From contig NZ_LT700190.1 in assembly GCF_900155425.1 (NCBI RefSeq), positions 665,386 through 729,385 of the forward strand: DNA of 64,000 nucleotides. The letters are read 5' to 3'. Position numbers and translations under genes: made by a program. Origin of the DNA: Parabacteroides massiliensis (lineage in GTDB: Bacteria > Bacteroidota > Bacteroidia > Bacteroidales > Tannerellaceae). How positions within the stretch are numbered: position 1 is the stretch's first letter; the number at the start of each line of letters is the position of its first letter. Shown here piece after piece: positions 45,478-55,690 of this stretch. A model generated the notes under the pieces. The model searched no databases. It saw nothing but the letters and a program-made list of their open reading frames with translations, and was not told the origin of the DNA.

Positions 45478-48400
45478 ATGCCCATAAAATTAATACAAGT
45501 ACAAAGAAAATTGAATGTAGGGATCAACACGGTTGTTGAATTTCTACGCAAAAAAGGGTTCGAGGTTGAGGATAACAATCCCAACACGCGAATCGGTGAT
45601 GAACAGTATGCTTTGCTCGTAAAAGAGTTTGGAAAAGATTTACCGAACGGCGGACGTGAGCGTGAACGGGTTGTACCTGAACGTCCTCACAGGGAAGCTT
45701 CTTCTGTGAAAGAAGAAAAGAATTCGGAAATAAAGACTGTAATACCGGATGAATTCAAGCCCAAAATTGTAACGAAGGGCCGGATTGATCTGGACAGACC
45801 GCATAAGAAAGTGCAGGAGGTGCAGCGTCAGCCTGTTTCAGCTCCTGTGGAAAAGAAAGTGGAGAAGCCTATGGAGGTTGCCTCTGCTGAAAAAACTGCT
45901 GAAGCTCCGGCTCAGGAGGCGAAAGCCCCTGAAGTAAAAACTCCCGAAGTGAAAGCGCCTGAAGTAAAGGCGCCCGAGGCGAAAACGCCTGAAGTGAAAG
46001 TCCCGGAAGTGAAACAGCAGCCTGAGGAGATAAAAGAAGAAAAAGTTATAGTAGTGGAAAAAGAACCAGCAGAAGTGAAAAAACCGGAACCTGTACAGGA
46101 ACCGAAAGCTGCAAAAACAGAGTCAACGACCGCGAAATCCGCGGGACCGGCAGCACCAGCCGGCAACGGTTCTGACGAGGAATTATTCCGGTTGAATACT
46201 CCGAAGTTCGAGTCGAAAATTAAGGTGACAGGAAAGATAGACCTGAACGCATTGAATCAGTCTACACGTCCGAAGAAAAAAACGAAGGAGGAACGTAAGA
46301 AAGAGCGTGAAGACAAGCGTGAGAAGTTTGCCGGTAACAAGCCGGGGCAACAGTCGGGTAACGGGGCTTTCAACAAGGGGCCGAAAGATGCGACGGCAAG
46401 ACCCGGCGCTCCAGCCAAACCGGGAGAAGGCGGTACGGATGCAAAGAAAAAACGCAACCGTATCAAGAAAGACCGCGTAGACGTAAACAATACGCCGGGA
46501 ACCAATGCTCGTCCGTCACGTCCGAACGACGATCGCAAACCGCGCCTGCGCAAGCCGGTGAAGGCGGAGATCAGCGAAGAAGATGTACAGAAACAGGTAA
46601 AGGAAACCTTGGCCCGTCTGACCAACAAGGGGAATAAGAACAACAAAGGTGCCAAGTATCGTCGTGACAAACGCGATGCCTTCCAGAAGCGTGAACACGA
46701 ACTGATGGAACAGGAAGAACTGGAAAGCAAGGTGTTGAAGCTGACGGAGTTCGTGACAGCCAACGACCTTGCCAACATGATGGATGTTCCGGTTACACAG
46801 GTTATCGCGACTTGCATGAGCATCGGTATCATGGTTTCCATCAACCAGCGTCTGGATGCGGAAACAATTAATATCGTAGCCGAAGAGTTCGGCTTCAAGA
46901 CTGAATATGTAAGTGCCGAGGTGGTGGAAGCTATCAAGGCCGATGAAGAAGATGACAACGAAGAAGACTGGGTTGCACGGCCGCCTATCGTGACTGTGAT
47001 GGGACATGTCGACCACGGTAAGACTTCTTTGCTGGATAACATCCGTAATGCAAACGTAATTGCCGGTGAGGCCGGAGGTATCACACAGCACATCGGTGCT
47101 TATAACGTGAAGTTGCAGAGCGGACGCCGTATCACGTTCTTGGATACGCCGGGTCATGAGGCCTTTACTGCCATGCGTGCCCGTGGTGCCAAGGTTACGG
47201 ATATCGCGATTATCATTGTGGCTGCCGACGATAATGTCATGCCGCAGACCGTCGAAGCGATCAACCATGCTTCAGCTGCTGGTGTTCCTATCGTGTTTGC
47301 CATCAATAAGATAGATAAGCCACATGCCAACCCTGACAAGATCAAGGAGGAACTGGCTAACATGAATTATTTGGTTGAAGATTGGGGAGGTAAATACCAA
47401 AGTCAGGAAATTTCAGCCAAGAAAGGTATCGGTGTAGAGGAGCTGCTGGAAAAAGTATTGTTGGAAGCCGACTTGCTTGACCTGAAGGCTAATCCGAAGA
47501 GACGTGCTGTCGGTTCCATCATCGAATCGTCGCTCGACAAAGGACGTGGATATGTCTCTACCGTGCTGGTTGAAAACGGGACGCTGAAGGTCGGTGACAT
47601 CGTATTGGCCGGAACCCATTTCGGTCGTGTAAAAGCGATGTTCAACGAACGTAACCAGCGTATCGAAAAGGCCGGTCCTTCCGAACCGGCTCTGATTCTC
47701 GGCCTGAACGGTGCGCCGCAGGCCGGCGATACGTTCAATGTATTGGAAACAGACCAGGAAGCCCGCGAGATCGCTAACCGTCGCGAACAATTGCAGCGTG
47801 AATTGGGTCTGCGTACGCAGAAGATGCTTACGCTGGATGATATCGGCCGCCGTATAGCAGTCGGCAACTTCCAGGAACTGAACGTGATCGTGAAGGGTGA
47901 CGTGGACGGCTCTGTAGAGGCGTTGTCAGACTCCTTGATCCGTCTGTCTACAGAAGAAATCCAGGTGAACGTGATCCACAAGGCTGTCGGCCAGATATCC
48001 GAATCGGATGTCGTACTGGCTGCCGCTTCCAATGCGATCATCATCGGATTCCAGGTACGTCCGGCATTGCCCGCACGTCGTCTGGCAGAGAAAGAAGGCG
48101 TCGAAATCCGTCTGTACTCGATCATCTACGATGCGATCGAAGAAGTGAAGAGCGCTATGGAAGGTATGCTTTCGCCGGAAATCAAGGAAGAGATCACAGC
48201 CAACGTAGAAGTACAGCAGGTATTCAAGATCACGAAAGTGGGTACGATTGCCGGATGTATGGTACGTGAAGGTAAGATCAAACGTTCAAACAAGGTTCGC
48301 GTGATCCGTGACGGTATCGTGGTCCATTCCGGTGAGCTGGGGTCTTTGAAACGTTTCAAGGATGATGTGAAGGAAGTGGTTGCCGGATTGGATTGTGGTT

Positions 48401-48483
48401 TGAACTTGGTGAACTACAATGATATCCAGGTAGGCGATATCATCGAGGCTTACGAAGAAACGGAAATCAAGAAGACATTGTAA
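45478..48483 (+). CDS. infB: Translation initiation factor IF-2
   Basis: 1001 residues. N-terminal small helical domain ([28 protein letters not shown]), then a long low-complexity linker rich in Lys, Glu and Pro with (PEVKAPEVK)-type repeats (about 150-190) and Arg/Lys-rich stretches up to about 400. The GTPase domain has G1 GHVDHGKT near 508, G3 DTPGH near 557 and G4 NKID near 610. Domains II-IV follow, ending at the fMet-tRNA-binding barrel ([17 protein letters not shown]). It positions initiator tRNA on the 30S. cvpA follows after 2 bases. Confidence 0.97.
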   Translation: MPIKLIQVQRKLNVGINTVVEFLRKKGFEVEDNNPNTRIGDEQYALLVKEFGKDLPNGGRERERVVPERPHREASSVKEEKNSEIKTVIPDEFKPKIVTKGRIDLDRPHKKVQEVQRQPVSAPVEKKVEKPMEVASAEKTAEAPAQEAKAPEVKTPEVKAPEVKAPEAKTPEVKVPEVKQQPEEIKEEKVIVVEKEPAEVKKPEPVQEPKAAKTESTTAKSAGPAAPAGNGSDEELFRLNTPKFESKIKVTGKIDLNALNQSTRPKKKTKEERKKEREDKREKFAGNKPGQQSGNGAFNKGPKDATARPGAPAKPGEGGTDAKKKRNRIKKDRVDVNNTPGTNARPSRPNDDRKPRLRKPVKAEISEEDVQKQVKETLARLTNKGNKNNKGAKYRRDKRDAFQKREHELMEQEELESKVLKLTEFVTANDLANMMDVPVTQVIATCMSIGIMVSINQRLDAETINIVAEEFGFKTEYVSAEVVEAIKADEEDDNEEDWVARPPIVTVMGHVDHGKTSLLDNIRNANVIAGEAGGITQHIGAYNVKLQSGRRITFLDTPGHEAFTAMRARGAKVTDIAIIIVAADDNVMPQTVEAINHASAAGVPIVFAINKIDKPHANPDKIKEELANMNYLVEDWGGKYQSQEISAKKGIGVEELLEKVLLEADLLDLKANPKRRAVGSIIESSLDKGRGYVSTVLVENGTLKVGDIVLAGTHFGRVKAMFNERNQRIEKAGPSEPALILGLNGAPQAGDTFNVLETDQEAREIANRREQLQRELGLRTQKMLTLDDIGRRIAVGNFQELNVIVKGDVDGSVEALSDSLIRLSTEEIQVNVIHKAVGQISESDVVLAAASNAIIIGFQVRPALPARRLAEKEGVEIRLYSIIYDAIEEVKSAMEGMLSPEIKEEITANVEVQQVFKITKVGTIAGCMVREGKIKRSNKVRVIRDGIVVHSGELGSLKRFKDDVKEVVAGLDCGLNLVNYNDIQVGDIIEAYEETEIKKTL

Positions 48484-48485
48484 AC

Positions 48486-48977
48486 ATGAACTGGTTGGAC
48501 ATTACATTGCTATGTCTGGCAGGAATAGGATTTGTGAAAGGCCTGTTTGATGGAGTCATCAAACAGGTTGTTTCGCTTATAGCCCTCTTGGTCGGGATCT
48601 TTTTTTGTACGAAGGCGGCACTTTGGCTGCGCGGGTATATATTGGCATTGGGTTGGTTCCCCGAACAAGGGGTGACGGTGCTCAGCTACGTGGCGGGCTT
48701 CCTGCTGATCGTGGGTGTCATATTGCTGGCGGGTGAGATTCTGACCCGCGTCGTGGGGGCGACGCCGCTGAGTCTCCTGAACCATTTGACGGGCGGTGTC
48801 CTGGGGCTTTGTTTTATGATGGCGTTTGTCAGCCTTCTGCTGAACGGAATGGAGATGATAGACCGGGGATCGGTCTTGATCCCGCGCCAGGCAAAAGTGG
48901 AATCCCGTTTTTATAATCCAGTCAAAGAAATAATCCCAACTATTTTCTTCCGAAATGTGTTTTTTAAGGAGGAATAG
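48486..48977 (+). CDS. CvpA family inner-membrane protein
   Basis: 163 residues, four hydrophobic helices. The start MNWLDITLLCLAGIGFVKGLFDGVIKQVVSLIALLVGIFF is the CvpA pattern, and there is a second G-rich helix set around LNHLTGGVLGLCFMMAFVSLLL. Family members affect colicin V production, envelope stress or bile resistance in enterics; the mechanism is unsettled. It is tightly linked to infB and precedes the suf genes by 34 bases, so it may be part of either unit. Confidence 0.85.
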   Translation: MNWLDITLLCLAGIGFVKGLFDGVIKQVVSLIALLVGIFFCTKAALWLRGYILALGWFPEQGVTVLSYVAGFLLIVGVILLAGEILTRVVGATPLSLLNHLTGGVLGLCFMMAFVSLLLNGMEMIDRGSVLIPRQAKVESRFYNPVKEIIPTIFFRNVFFKEE

Positions 48978-49011
48978 GTTTCATAATTTGAACAATATAT
49001 TATAATGTATA

Positions 49012-50457
49012 ATGGAAGATTCGAACGACATACTAAATGAGGTGACGACCGGTGACTATAAATACGGATTCGTTACCGATATAGATACGGAGGTGATTCA
49101 TCGCGGATTGGATGAGGAGACTGTCCGTATTATTTCTGCCAAGAAGAATGAACCGGAATGGCTGCTTGAGTTCCGACTGAAAGCTTTCCGCCACTGGCAG
49201 ACACTGGAGATGCCGACATGGCCTCACCTGAATATCCCGCCGATCGACTATCAGGATATCATCTACTATGCCGCACCGAAGAAAAAAGAAGGCCCGAAGA
49301 GTCTGGATGAGGTCGATCCGGAACTGATGAAGACTTTCGATAAGTTGGGTATCCCTCTGCACGAACGTGCGCAACTCAGCGGGATGGCGGTCGATGCCGT
49401 GATGGACAGCGTCTCCGTAAAGACGACATTCAAGGAAACGCTTGCCGAGAAAGGCATTATCTTCTGTTCTTTCAGTGAAGCTGTCCGGCATCATCCGGAC
49501 TTGGTTCAGAAGTATCTGGGAAGCGTGGTCAGTTATCGTGATAACTTTTTTGCTGCATTGAATTCGGCAGTGTTCTCGGACGGTTCCTTTGTCTATATCC
49601 CGAAAGGAGTGCGTTGCCCGATGGAACTTTCTACTTATTTTCGTATCAATGCGGCCAATACCGGACAGTTTGAACGTACGCTGATCGTGGCGGATGATGA
49701 AGCCTACGTCAGCTATCTCGAAGGTTGTACCGCCCCGATGCGCGACGAGAACCAGCTCCACGCCGCTATTGTCGAAATCGTGGCGAACGAACATTCCGAA
49801 GTAAAATATTCAACCGTCCAGAACTGGTATCCGGGCGACAAGGACGGAAAGGGAGGAATCTATAACTTCGTGACCAAGCGCGGACTGTGCAAGGGAGAAG
49901 GAAGCAAGATATCCTGGACACAGGTGGAGACCGGTTCCGCTATCACCTGGAAATATCCGAGCTGTATCCTGGCCGGTGACAATTCGGTTGGTGAGTTCTA
50001 CTCGGTGGCCGTCACCAACAATTACCAGCAGGCAGATACGGGAACGAAGATGATCCACCTCGGACGGAACACCCGAAGCACGATCGTTTCGAAAGGTATC
50101 TCTGCCGGACATAGCCAGAACAGCTATCGTGGTCTGGTGAAAGTTTCTCCCCGTGCTGAAGGAGCCCGTAACCATAGCCAGTGCGACAGCCTGTTGCTCA
50201 GTTCGACTTGTGGCGCCCATACCTTCCCCTATGCCGATATCCAGAACGAAACGGCAGTAGTGGAACATGAAGCGACGACAAGCAAGATCAGCGAAGAACA
50301 GTTGTTCTATTGCCGGCAGCGCGGAATCTCGGTGGAAGAGGCTGTCGGTCTGATCGTAAACGGATATGCCCGCGAGGTAATGAACAAGCTCCCTATGGAG
50401 TTTGCCGTGGAAGCACAGAAGCTGCTGACTATTTCTTTAGAGGGAAGCGTAGGATGA
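49012..50457 (+). CDS. sufB: Fe-S cluster assembly scaffold SufB
   Basis: 481 residues, full length. Family landmarks: [55 protein letters not shown], and the C-terminal conserved [18 protein letters not shown] (cysteine near residue 400) with [19 protein letters not shown]. With SufC and SufD it forms the scaffold on which clusters are built. The order is B-C-D, with no sufE or sufS directly downstream in this window. Confidence 0.96.
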   Translation: MEDSNDILNEVTTGDYKYGFVTDIDTEVIHRGLDEETVRIISAKKNEPEWLLEFRLKAFRHWQTLEMPTWPHLNIPPIDYQDIIYYAAPKKKEGPKSLDEVDPELMKTFDKLGIPLHERAQLSGMAVDAVMDSVSVKTTFKETLAEKGIIFCSFSEAVRHHPDLVQKYLGSVVSYRDNFFAALNSAVFSDGSFVYIPKGVRCPMELSTYFRINAANTGQFERTLIVADDEAYVSYLEGCTAPMRDENQLHAAIVEIVANEHSEVKYSTVQNWYPGDKDGKGGIYNFVTKRGLCKGEGSKISWTQVETGSAITWKYPSCILAGDNSVGEFYSVAVTNNYQQADTGTKMIHLGRNTRSTIVSKGISAGHSQNSYRGLVKVSPRAEGARNHSQCDSLLLSSTCGAHTFPYADIQNETAVVEHEATTSKISEEQLFYCRQRGISVEEAVGLIVNGYAREVMNKLPMEFAVEAQKLLTISLEGSVG

Positions 50458-50551
50458 TTTGTGATTTATGATTTATGATTTATCACCGACGCATAAATCA
50501 TAAATCATAAATCATAAATCATGAAGCGCATAAATCATAAATTATAAAGTT
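50458..50551. repeat. ATAAATCATAAATCAT palindromic repeats between sufB and sufC
   Basis: TTTATGATTTATGATTTATCA (about 50464-50484) is followed by ATAAATCATAAATCATAAATC copies up to about 50543, in inverted orientation. Together they can form a long hairpin. No ORF. Similar in style to the repeats before tsf but of different sequence. Confidence 0.85.
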
Positions 50552-51304
50552 ATGTTAGAGATAAAGAACTTACATGCCAATATCAATGGCAAAGAGATAT
50601 TGAAAGGGATCAACCTTTCTGTCAAGGCGGGTGAGGTACACGCCATCATGGGGCCGAACGGTTCCGGGAAAAGTACCTTGAGCAGTGTGTTGGTCGGTAA
50701 TCCGGCATATGAAGTAACGGAAGGGGAGGTGATCTTCAACGGAAAGAACCTGTTGGAGCTCGAACCGGAAGATCGTAGCCGCGAAGGTATTTTCCTGAGC
50801 TTCCAGTATCCGGTGGAGATTCCGGGTGTCAGCATGGTGAATTTCATGCGTGCCGCTCTGAACGAACATCGTAAATACAAAGGGCTGGAGCCTGTTTCTG
50901 CTACCGATTTCCTGAAGCTGATGCGCGAGAAGCGTGCGATTGTCGAGCTGGACAATAAGCTGGCGAGCCGTAGCGTGAACGAAGGTTTTTCGGGTGGTGA
51001 GAAGAAACGGAACGAAATCTTCCAGATGGCGATGTTGGAACCGAAATTGGCGATTCTCGATGAAACGGACAGCGGTCTGGATATCGATGCCCTCCGTATC
51101 GTGGCAAACGGCGTGAACCAGCTCCGTACGCCAGAGAATGCGGCTATCGTGATCACACACTACCAACGTCTGCTGGATTATATTAAGCCTGATATTGTCC
51201 ATGTCCTCTACAAAGGACGTATCGTCAAGACTGCCGGTCCCGAACTGGCCCTCGAACTCGAAGAAAAGGGCTACGACTGGATCAAGAAAGAGATGGGAGA
51301 ATAA
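50552..51304 (+). CDS. sufC: Fe-S assembly ATPase SufC
   Basis: 250 residues, ABC-type ATPase without membrane partner. Walker [10 protein letters not shown] at 34-42, the Q-loop in [11 protein letters not shown], the ABC signature [11 protein letters not shown], Walker [15 protein letters not shown], and the switch His in VITHYQRLL. It drives SufB-SufD rearrangement. Follows sufB after the repeat-filled gap. Confidence 0.97.
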   Translation: MLEIKNLHANINGKEILKGINLSVKAGEVHAIMGPNGSGKSTLSSVLVGNPAYEVTEGEVIFNGKNLLELEPEDRSREGIFLSFQYPVEIPGVSMVNFMRAALNEHRKYKGLEPVSATDFLKLMREKRAIVELDNKLASRSVNEGFSGGEKKRNEIFQMAMLEPKLAILDETDSGLDIDALRIVANGVNQLRTPENAAIVITHYQRLLDYIKPDIVHVLYKGRIVKTAGPELALELEEKGYDWIKKEMGE

Positions 51305-51384
51305 GAATTTAGATTGTATGAAGAACCCGATCCGCGTCATCCGCGAACCTGGTTCTTCTATTACAGTTAATAATTAAATAGCAG

Positions 51385-52728
51385 ATGAAAGCAGAACAAC
51401 AATATATAGACCTCTTTGCGCAGTGTGAATCACTGATATGTAAGCATGCGGCAGGTGTGATGAATTTACCGCGTGCGGAGGCTTTGGCCGATTTGGAGCG
51501 GTTGGGGTTCCCGTCGGTGAAGAGTGAGGATTATAAGTATACCGATGTGGCGCAAGCTTTTGTTCCGGACTATGGGGTGAATATCAATCGACTCGACATT
51601 CCGGTCAATCCGTACGACGTGTTCCGTTGTGATGTTCCCAACCTGAGCACTTCGCTCTATTTTGTGGTGAACGACACTTTCTACGACAAGATGTTGCCGA
51701 AAGCCCATCTTCCCGAAGGCGTTTATGCCGGGGGAATGCGTACTTTCATGGAAAAATATCCCGAAGTAGCTTCTCGTTATTATGGTAAGGCTGCCCCGAC
51801 CGGCAAGGATGGTATCATCGCCTTGAACACGATGCTGGCTCAGGATGGTTTTGTGGTCTACGTGCCGGAAGGTGTCGTTGTGGAACGCCCGATCCAGTTG
51901 GTGAATATATTCCGCAGCGATGTGGACATGATGGCGAACCGCCGTATTCTGGTGATTATGGAACCTCGTTCGGAAGCCAAGCTGCTGGTGTGCGACCATA
52001 GCATCGACGATGTCAAGTTCTTAGCTACACAGGTAGTCGAGATTTTTGCGGGTGAAGGAGCTTTCTTTGATTATTACGATCTCGAAGAGAGTAGCGTGTC
52101 GACTACGCGTTTTGCATCCGTGCATGTGAAGCAGGAAGCAGGGAGCAATGTATTGGTGAATGGCATTACGCTGAATAACGGCCTTACCCGTAACAACTAT
52201 TATATCGAGCTGAACGGCGAGCAAGCTGAAACGACTTTATGCGGCATGTCCATTCTGGATAAGGAACAGCAACTGGACACGTACAGCCATATTACGCATG
52301 CCGTACCTAATTGTACCAGTAACGAGCTGTTCAAGAATGTCTTGGATGACCGTGCAATCGGTGCGTTCAGCGGACGTATCCTGGTGAAAGAGAATGCGCA
52401 GAAGACTGCGGCTTATCAGACGAACCGCAATCTTTGTGCAACCCGTGAAGCACGCATGTACAGCAAGCCCCAGCTGGAAATCTATGCTGACGATGTGAAA
52501 TGTTCGCATGGTATGACCACCGGGCAGTTGGACGAAAATGCCTTGTTCTATATGCAAAGCCGTGGTATCCCCCGCGACGAAGCACGTATGTTGCTGAGTG
52601 TAGCTTTCACTTCAGACGTGATCGACTATGTACGTATGGATGCCTTGAAAGACCGTCTGCACAAATTAGTGGAAAAACGTTTCCGTGGTGAACTGGCAAG
52701 ATGCTCAGGTTGCCGGATTTGCAAATAA
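51385..52728 (+). CDS. sufD: Fe-S cluster assembly protein SufD
   Basis: 447 residues. N-terminal helical part (LPRAEALADLERLGFPSVKSEDYKYTDVAQ), central right-handed beta-helix, C-terminal PQLEIYADDVKCSHGMTTGQLDENALFYMQSRGI signature. The extreme C-terminus has CSGCRICK, an extra cysteine cluster not required for SufD function and worth noting. Partner of SufB. It ends close to a convergent ECF sigma remnant. Confidence 0.95.
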   Translation: MKAEQQYIDLFAQCESLICKHAAGVMNLPRAEALADLERLGFPSVKSEDYKYTDVAQAFVPDYGVNINRLDIPVNPYDVFRCDVPNLSTSLYFVVNDTFYDKMLPKAHLPEGVYAGGMRTFMEKYPEVASRYYGKAAPTGKDGIIALNTMLAQDGFVVYVPEGVVVERPIQLVNIFRSDVDMMANRRILVIMEPRSEAKLLVCDHSIDDVKFLATQVVEIFAGEGAFFDYYDLEESSVSTTRFASVHVKQEAGSNVLVNGITLNNGLTRNNYYIELNGEQAETTLCGMSILDKEQQLDTYSHITHAVPNCTSNELFKNVLDDRAIGAFSGRILVKENAQKTAAYQTNRNLCATREARMYSKPQLEIYADDVKCSHGMTTGQLDENALFYMQSRGIPRDEARMLLSVAFTSDVIDYVRMDALKDRLHKLVEKRFRGELARCSGCRICK

Positions 52729-52809
52729 GAATAATAGATGTAATTGACTCATATTGCTATCTGGACGAATGAGTTGGAACGTTCAGATAAATATAAAAAG
52801 GGAGTCGGA

Positions 52810-53105
52810 TTATGAAGTGTCAAAACAGACTTTCGATGACATGTAGTCTTTCAGATTGACATGTAATTTTTTCAGCGCTTGGGCGATATGTTTTTGATGA
52901 TCGTGAGTATATAGGCCGGGATATTGGAGTCTGCCTTCAGTGTGTGCCGGTTTTCCCAGTATTGCATCAGGGCCTCTATGGTGAAATCTTCAGCCACGGC
53001 CATATTCCTCACATACATATTAGCAAAGCGAATGAATCGCCCTTGATAATCTGCGAATAATTGGTTGAAAGCCTTTAAATCTGCTGAATATTCCATATAC
53101 CCCAC
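52810..53105 (-). pseudogene. ECF sigma factor pseudogene with internal deletion
   Basis: The ORF from 53105 gives 77 residues: sigma region 2 (FNQLFADYQGRFIRFANMYV, VAEDFTIEALMQYWENR, YILTIIKN) and then a quick out-of-frame stop (ISPKR). In the next frame the sequence reads KHIAQALKKLHVNLKDYM down to a stop at 52810. That is the end of sigma region 4 in Bacteroidetes ECF factors, where the helix-turn-helix is followed by a K-x-L-K-D-Y tail. So the middle (end of region 2, linker, most of region 4; on the order of 80-90 residues by family length) is missing. Confidence 0.8.
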
Positions 53106-53200
53106 TGTCGATTAGCGTGTAAATATAGTAAAATTTTTGAAGGAAAAGCTATACTTATTTCTGATAGGTTATCTTTCCGAATCTTTCGCGGTATCAAAAT

Positions 53201-53243
53201 TACCTGCTCAGCCTTTTACCGAAGAGGCAAGGCTGAGCAGGTA
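53201..53243. terminator. Strong 15-bp hairpin downstream of the GH92 gene
   Basis: TACCTGCTCAGCCTT / AAGGCTGAGCAGGTA (53201-53215 with 53229-53243). On the minus strand only a short U-tract follows (ATTTTG), so termination may be weak. It separates the GH92 gene from the sigma pseudogene. Confidence 0.7.
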
Positions 53244-53262
53244 TATTTCATGTGCTTTCCTT

Positions 53263-55548
53263 TTATAAACCGAGTGAAGGAGGAAGAGAGCCGGTGGAAG
53301 AGGCCCATTCCTTGTTGGGGGTGTCTCCCATGACGAACGAGAGGGTCCCCCCGTTCATGATGTCTTTATGGAGAATGTAACTCTTGTCGTACGGCTGGCC
53401 GTTGAGGGTAGCCGACTGGATGTAGATATTCTTATCCGATGCTCCTTTGGCTTCGATCGTGAACTTCTTGCCGTTTTCAAGTGTGATCACGCTTTCTTCG
53501 AATGACGGGCTGCCGATCACGTAGTAGGGCATGCCCGGACAGACCGGATAGAAGCCGACCATGCTGAAGACCAGCCAGGATGACATCTGGCCGGCATCGT
53601 CGTTGCCGGAAAGCCCGTCGGGGGTAGTGAAATACTCGCGGTTGATGATGTCATGTACCCACTTTTGTGTCTTCCACGGTTCACCGGCATAAGCGAAAAG
53701 ATAAGCGATGTGGTGTCCCGGTTCGTTGCCATGCCAGTAATAATCTCCTTCGAAGAAGGTATCCAAGCGATTGATGAAACGTTCTTTTCCACCCATGTGC
53801 CGGATCAATCCGGCTACATCCTGAGGCGCATACCAGGTGTAGTGATAAGGCGTCCCTTCGCAGATAAACGAAGTGGAAGCAAACGGATCGAACGGTTCGA
53901 TCCAAGTCCCGTCGGCATGGCGTCCACGGGCGTAGCCGGTTTCAGGATCGATGACGTTCCGGTAGTTTTCCGCCCGTTTGATGAGCACATTATAATCATC
54001 AGTCTTACCTAACTTCTTGGCAACCTCGGCAAGGACAAAATCGTCATAGGCATATTCCAGTGTACGGGAGACCTGTTCACGGCGGTGGAACGCATCCATT
54101 ACCTGGTCTTCTAACGGCACGTAGTTGTATTTGAGGTAGGATTCCATTGCCCGTCGGCCTTTCCCGTCGCGGTAGCTATTGGAGTCAGGATTGGCTTCGA
54201 AGGCGTTTTTGCGCATCAGCGTGTAAGCCTCTTCATAGTCGAAGCCCGGAGCGTCTTTGACGATAGCGTCTCCAATCATGGCGATGCAATGGTCGCCGAT
54301 CATGGCCGCCGTGTAGCTGTTCCAGGACGGGAAGATAGGTAACCAGCCGCCCTGTTGTCCTTTTAATACGAGCGAATGTGCCATATCCCCGTTGCGGGAA
54401 GGGGTGAGGATGGAGAACAGAGGGTGGACGGCGCGATAGGTATCCCATTGCGAGAAGTCGCAATAGTAGGTTCCGTGATCCATCTTCATAATCTGTCCGC
54501 CACCGTCGAATTTCGGATAAGAACCATCCACGTCACTGAACGTGCGAGGCAGGAAGTGTGCGTTGTAGAGAGCCGAATAGAATTTGACCTTTTCTTCTTC
54601 GTTGTTTCCTTTCACAGCGATCTGTCCCAATGCCCTGTTCCAGGTGTCGGATGAAACCTGCCGCACTTCGTTGAAATCCCATCCCGGGATTTCGCTGACC
54701 AGGTTCTTGCGGGCATTGTCGATGCTCGTAAAGGAAGTGGCAATCTTGATCCGCGTCTTCCCCGGCTTGTCGGAAGCCAGTTTTACCCAAGCTCCGACAG
54801 CATGTTTTTGCCCTTTTGCCGATTTCCGGCCGGATGTGATGGCGGTACTGTCCCAAACGCCATAGTCGGCAATCTCTTCATTCAGCTGGATCACGAAATG
54901 TCCGCTGAATCCGGCTTCCTTGCCATATCCCTGATAAATGCGATGTACGGGATTGTAACCGGTAATTTCTTTCTTCTCCGGATCGATTTCGACAAAAGCG
55001 ACCCCTTCATCGCTATTGGGCTCGATCACGATATAATGGTCGCCTTCCTGCTCGAAACTGAATTGCATGATGCCGGCACGGGAGAGCCCGGTCAGTTCGG
55101 CATGGATGCCATAGTCGTTCAAATCGACAGAATAATAAGAGGGAGTCGCTATCTCCTGGGCATGATCGAAAGAGGAGGCACGTTTGACCGGGTCTGTTTC
55201 GAGCTTATTGCTGAGCGGCATGATCGTGACACTGCCGTAGTCTTGTGTACAGGAGCCGTTCATCCAATGGCTGGCCCGGAATCCCTGGATTGCATCCTGA
55301 AAATAGTAGTAGGGAGGATGGCATTTCTGTTCGGTCGCCTGTGTCTGTGCCACCCAGTTGGTCATACCGTGCGGAACTCCGACTGCCGGCATGATCTGCC
55401 CACGCTCTTCCGTCGAGTTCTTATCTTTTCCCTGTACGATACGGATATCCGTGCCGATCAACGGGTTGACGTACTTTTCGAATCTATTCTCCTGCTGATT
55501 ACAAGAAAATAAACACAACGTACTTAATAAAATAGTCCAGCTTTTCAT
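53263..55548 (-). CDS. GH92 family alpha-mannosidase lipoprotein
   Basis: 761 residues. Signal peptide with lipobox (LCLFSC, Cys about 15). Begins FEKYVNPLIGTD, the usual GH92 start, then GQIMPAVGVPHGMTNW and RASHWMNGSC. The catalytic (alpha/alpha)6 domain contains YCDFSQWDTYRAVHP and GLSGNDDAGQMSSW. GH92 enzymes are calcium-dependent exo-mannosidases acting on N-glycan or yeast-mannan linkages. Lipidation suggests periplasmic or surface location. It is the distal gene of the SusC-SusD unit, so host or fungal mannosides are the likely target of this locus. Confidence 0.92.
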   Translation of the reverse strand: MKSWTILLSTLCLFSCNQQENRFEKYVNPLIGTDIRIVQGKDKNSTEERGQIMPAVGVPHGMTNWVAQTQATEQKCHPPYYYFQDAIQGFRASHWMNGSCTQDYGSVTIMPLSNKLETDPVKRASSFDHAQEIATPSYYSVDLNDYGIHAELTGLSRAGIMQFSFEQEGDHYIVIEPNSDEGVAFVEIDPEKKEITGYNPVHRIYQGYGKEAGFSGHFVIQLNEEIADYGVWDSTAITSGRKSAKGQKHAVGAWVKLASDKPGKTRIKIATSFTSIDNARKNLVSEIPGWDFNEVRQVSSDTWNRALGQIAVKGNNEEEKVKFYSALYNAHFLPRTFSDVDGSYPKFDGGGQIMKMDHGTYYCDFSQWDTYRAVHPLFSILTPSRNGDMAHSLVLKGQQGGWLPIFPSWNSYTAAMIGDHCIAMIGDAIVKDAPGFDYEEAYTLMRKNAFEANPDSNSYRDGKGRRAMESYLKYNYVPLEDQVMDAFHRREQVSRTLEYAYDDFVLAEVAKKLGKTDDYNVLIKRAENYRNVIDPETGYARGRHADGTWIEPFDPFASTSFICEGTPYHYTWYAPQDVAGLIRHMGGKERFINRLDTFFEGDYYWHGNEPGHHIAYLFAYAGEPWKTQKWVHDIINREYFTTPDGLSGNDDAGQMSSWLVFSMVGFYPVCPGMPYYVIGSPSFEESVITLENGKKFTIEAKGASDKNIYIQSATLNGQPYDKSYILHKDIMNGGTLSFVMGDTPNKEWASSTGSLPPSLGL

Positions 55549-55580
55549 TTGATATTATTTAGGTATGCTGTAAAGATAGA

Positions 55581-55687
55581 AAAAAAGGAGGAAAGTGCAT
55601 CAAAACTATCTTGTTCCCGTGCTTGACGCGAGAGCTCATTACGTCAAGCGCGAGGACAAGAGGATTTTGACACACTTCCTCCCTTTT
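55581..55687 (-). terminator. Long hairpin terminator after susD
   Basis: Outer arms AAAAGGAGGAAAGTG and CACTTCCTCCCTTTT with inner TCAAAAC ... TTTTGA and TCTTGTTCCCG ... CGAGGACAAGA, plus a third inner stem CTTGACG/CGTCAAG. Leftward it ends in six U (A-run 55581-55586). It may limit GH92 expression relative to susCD. The inner arms resemble the hairpin at 27071-27129. Confidence 0.85.
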
Positions 55688-55690
55688 CTG

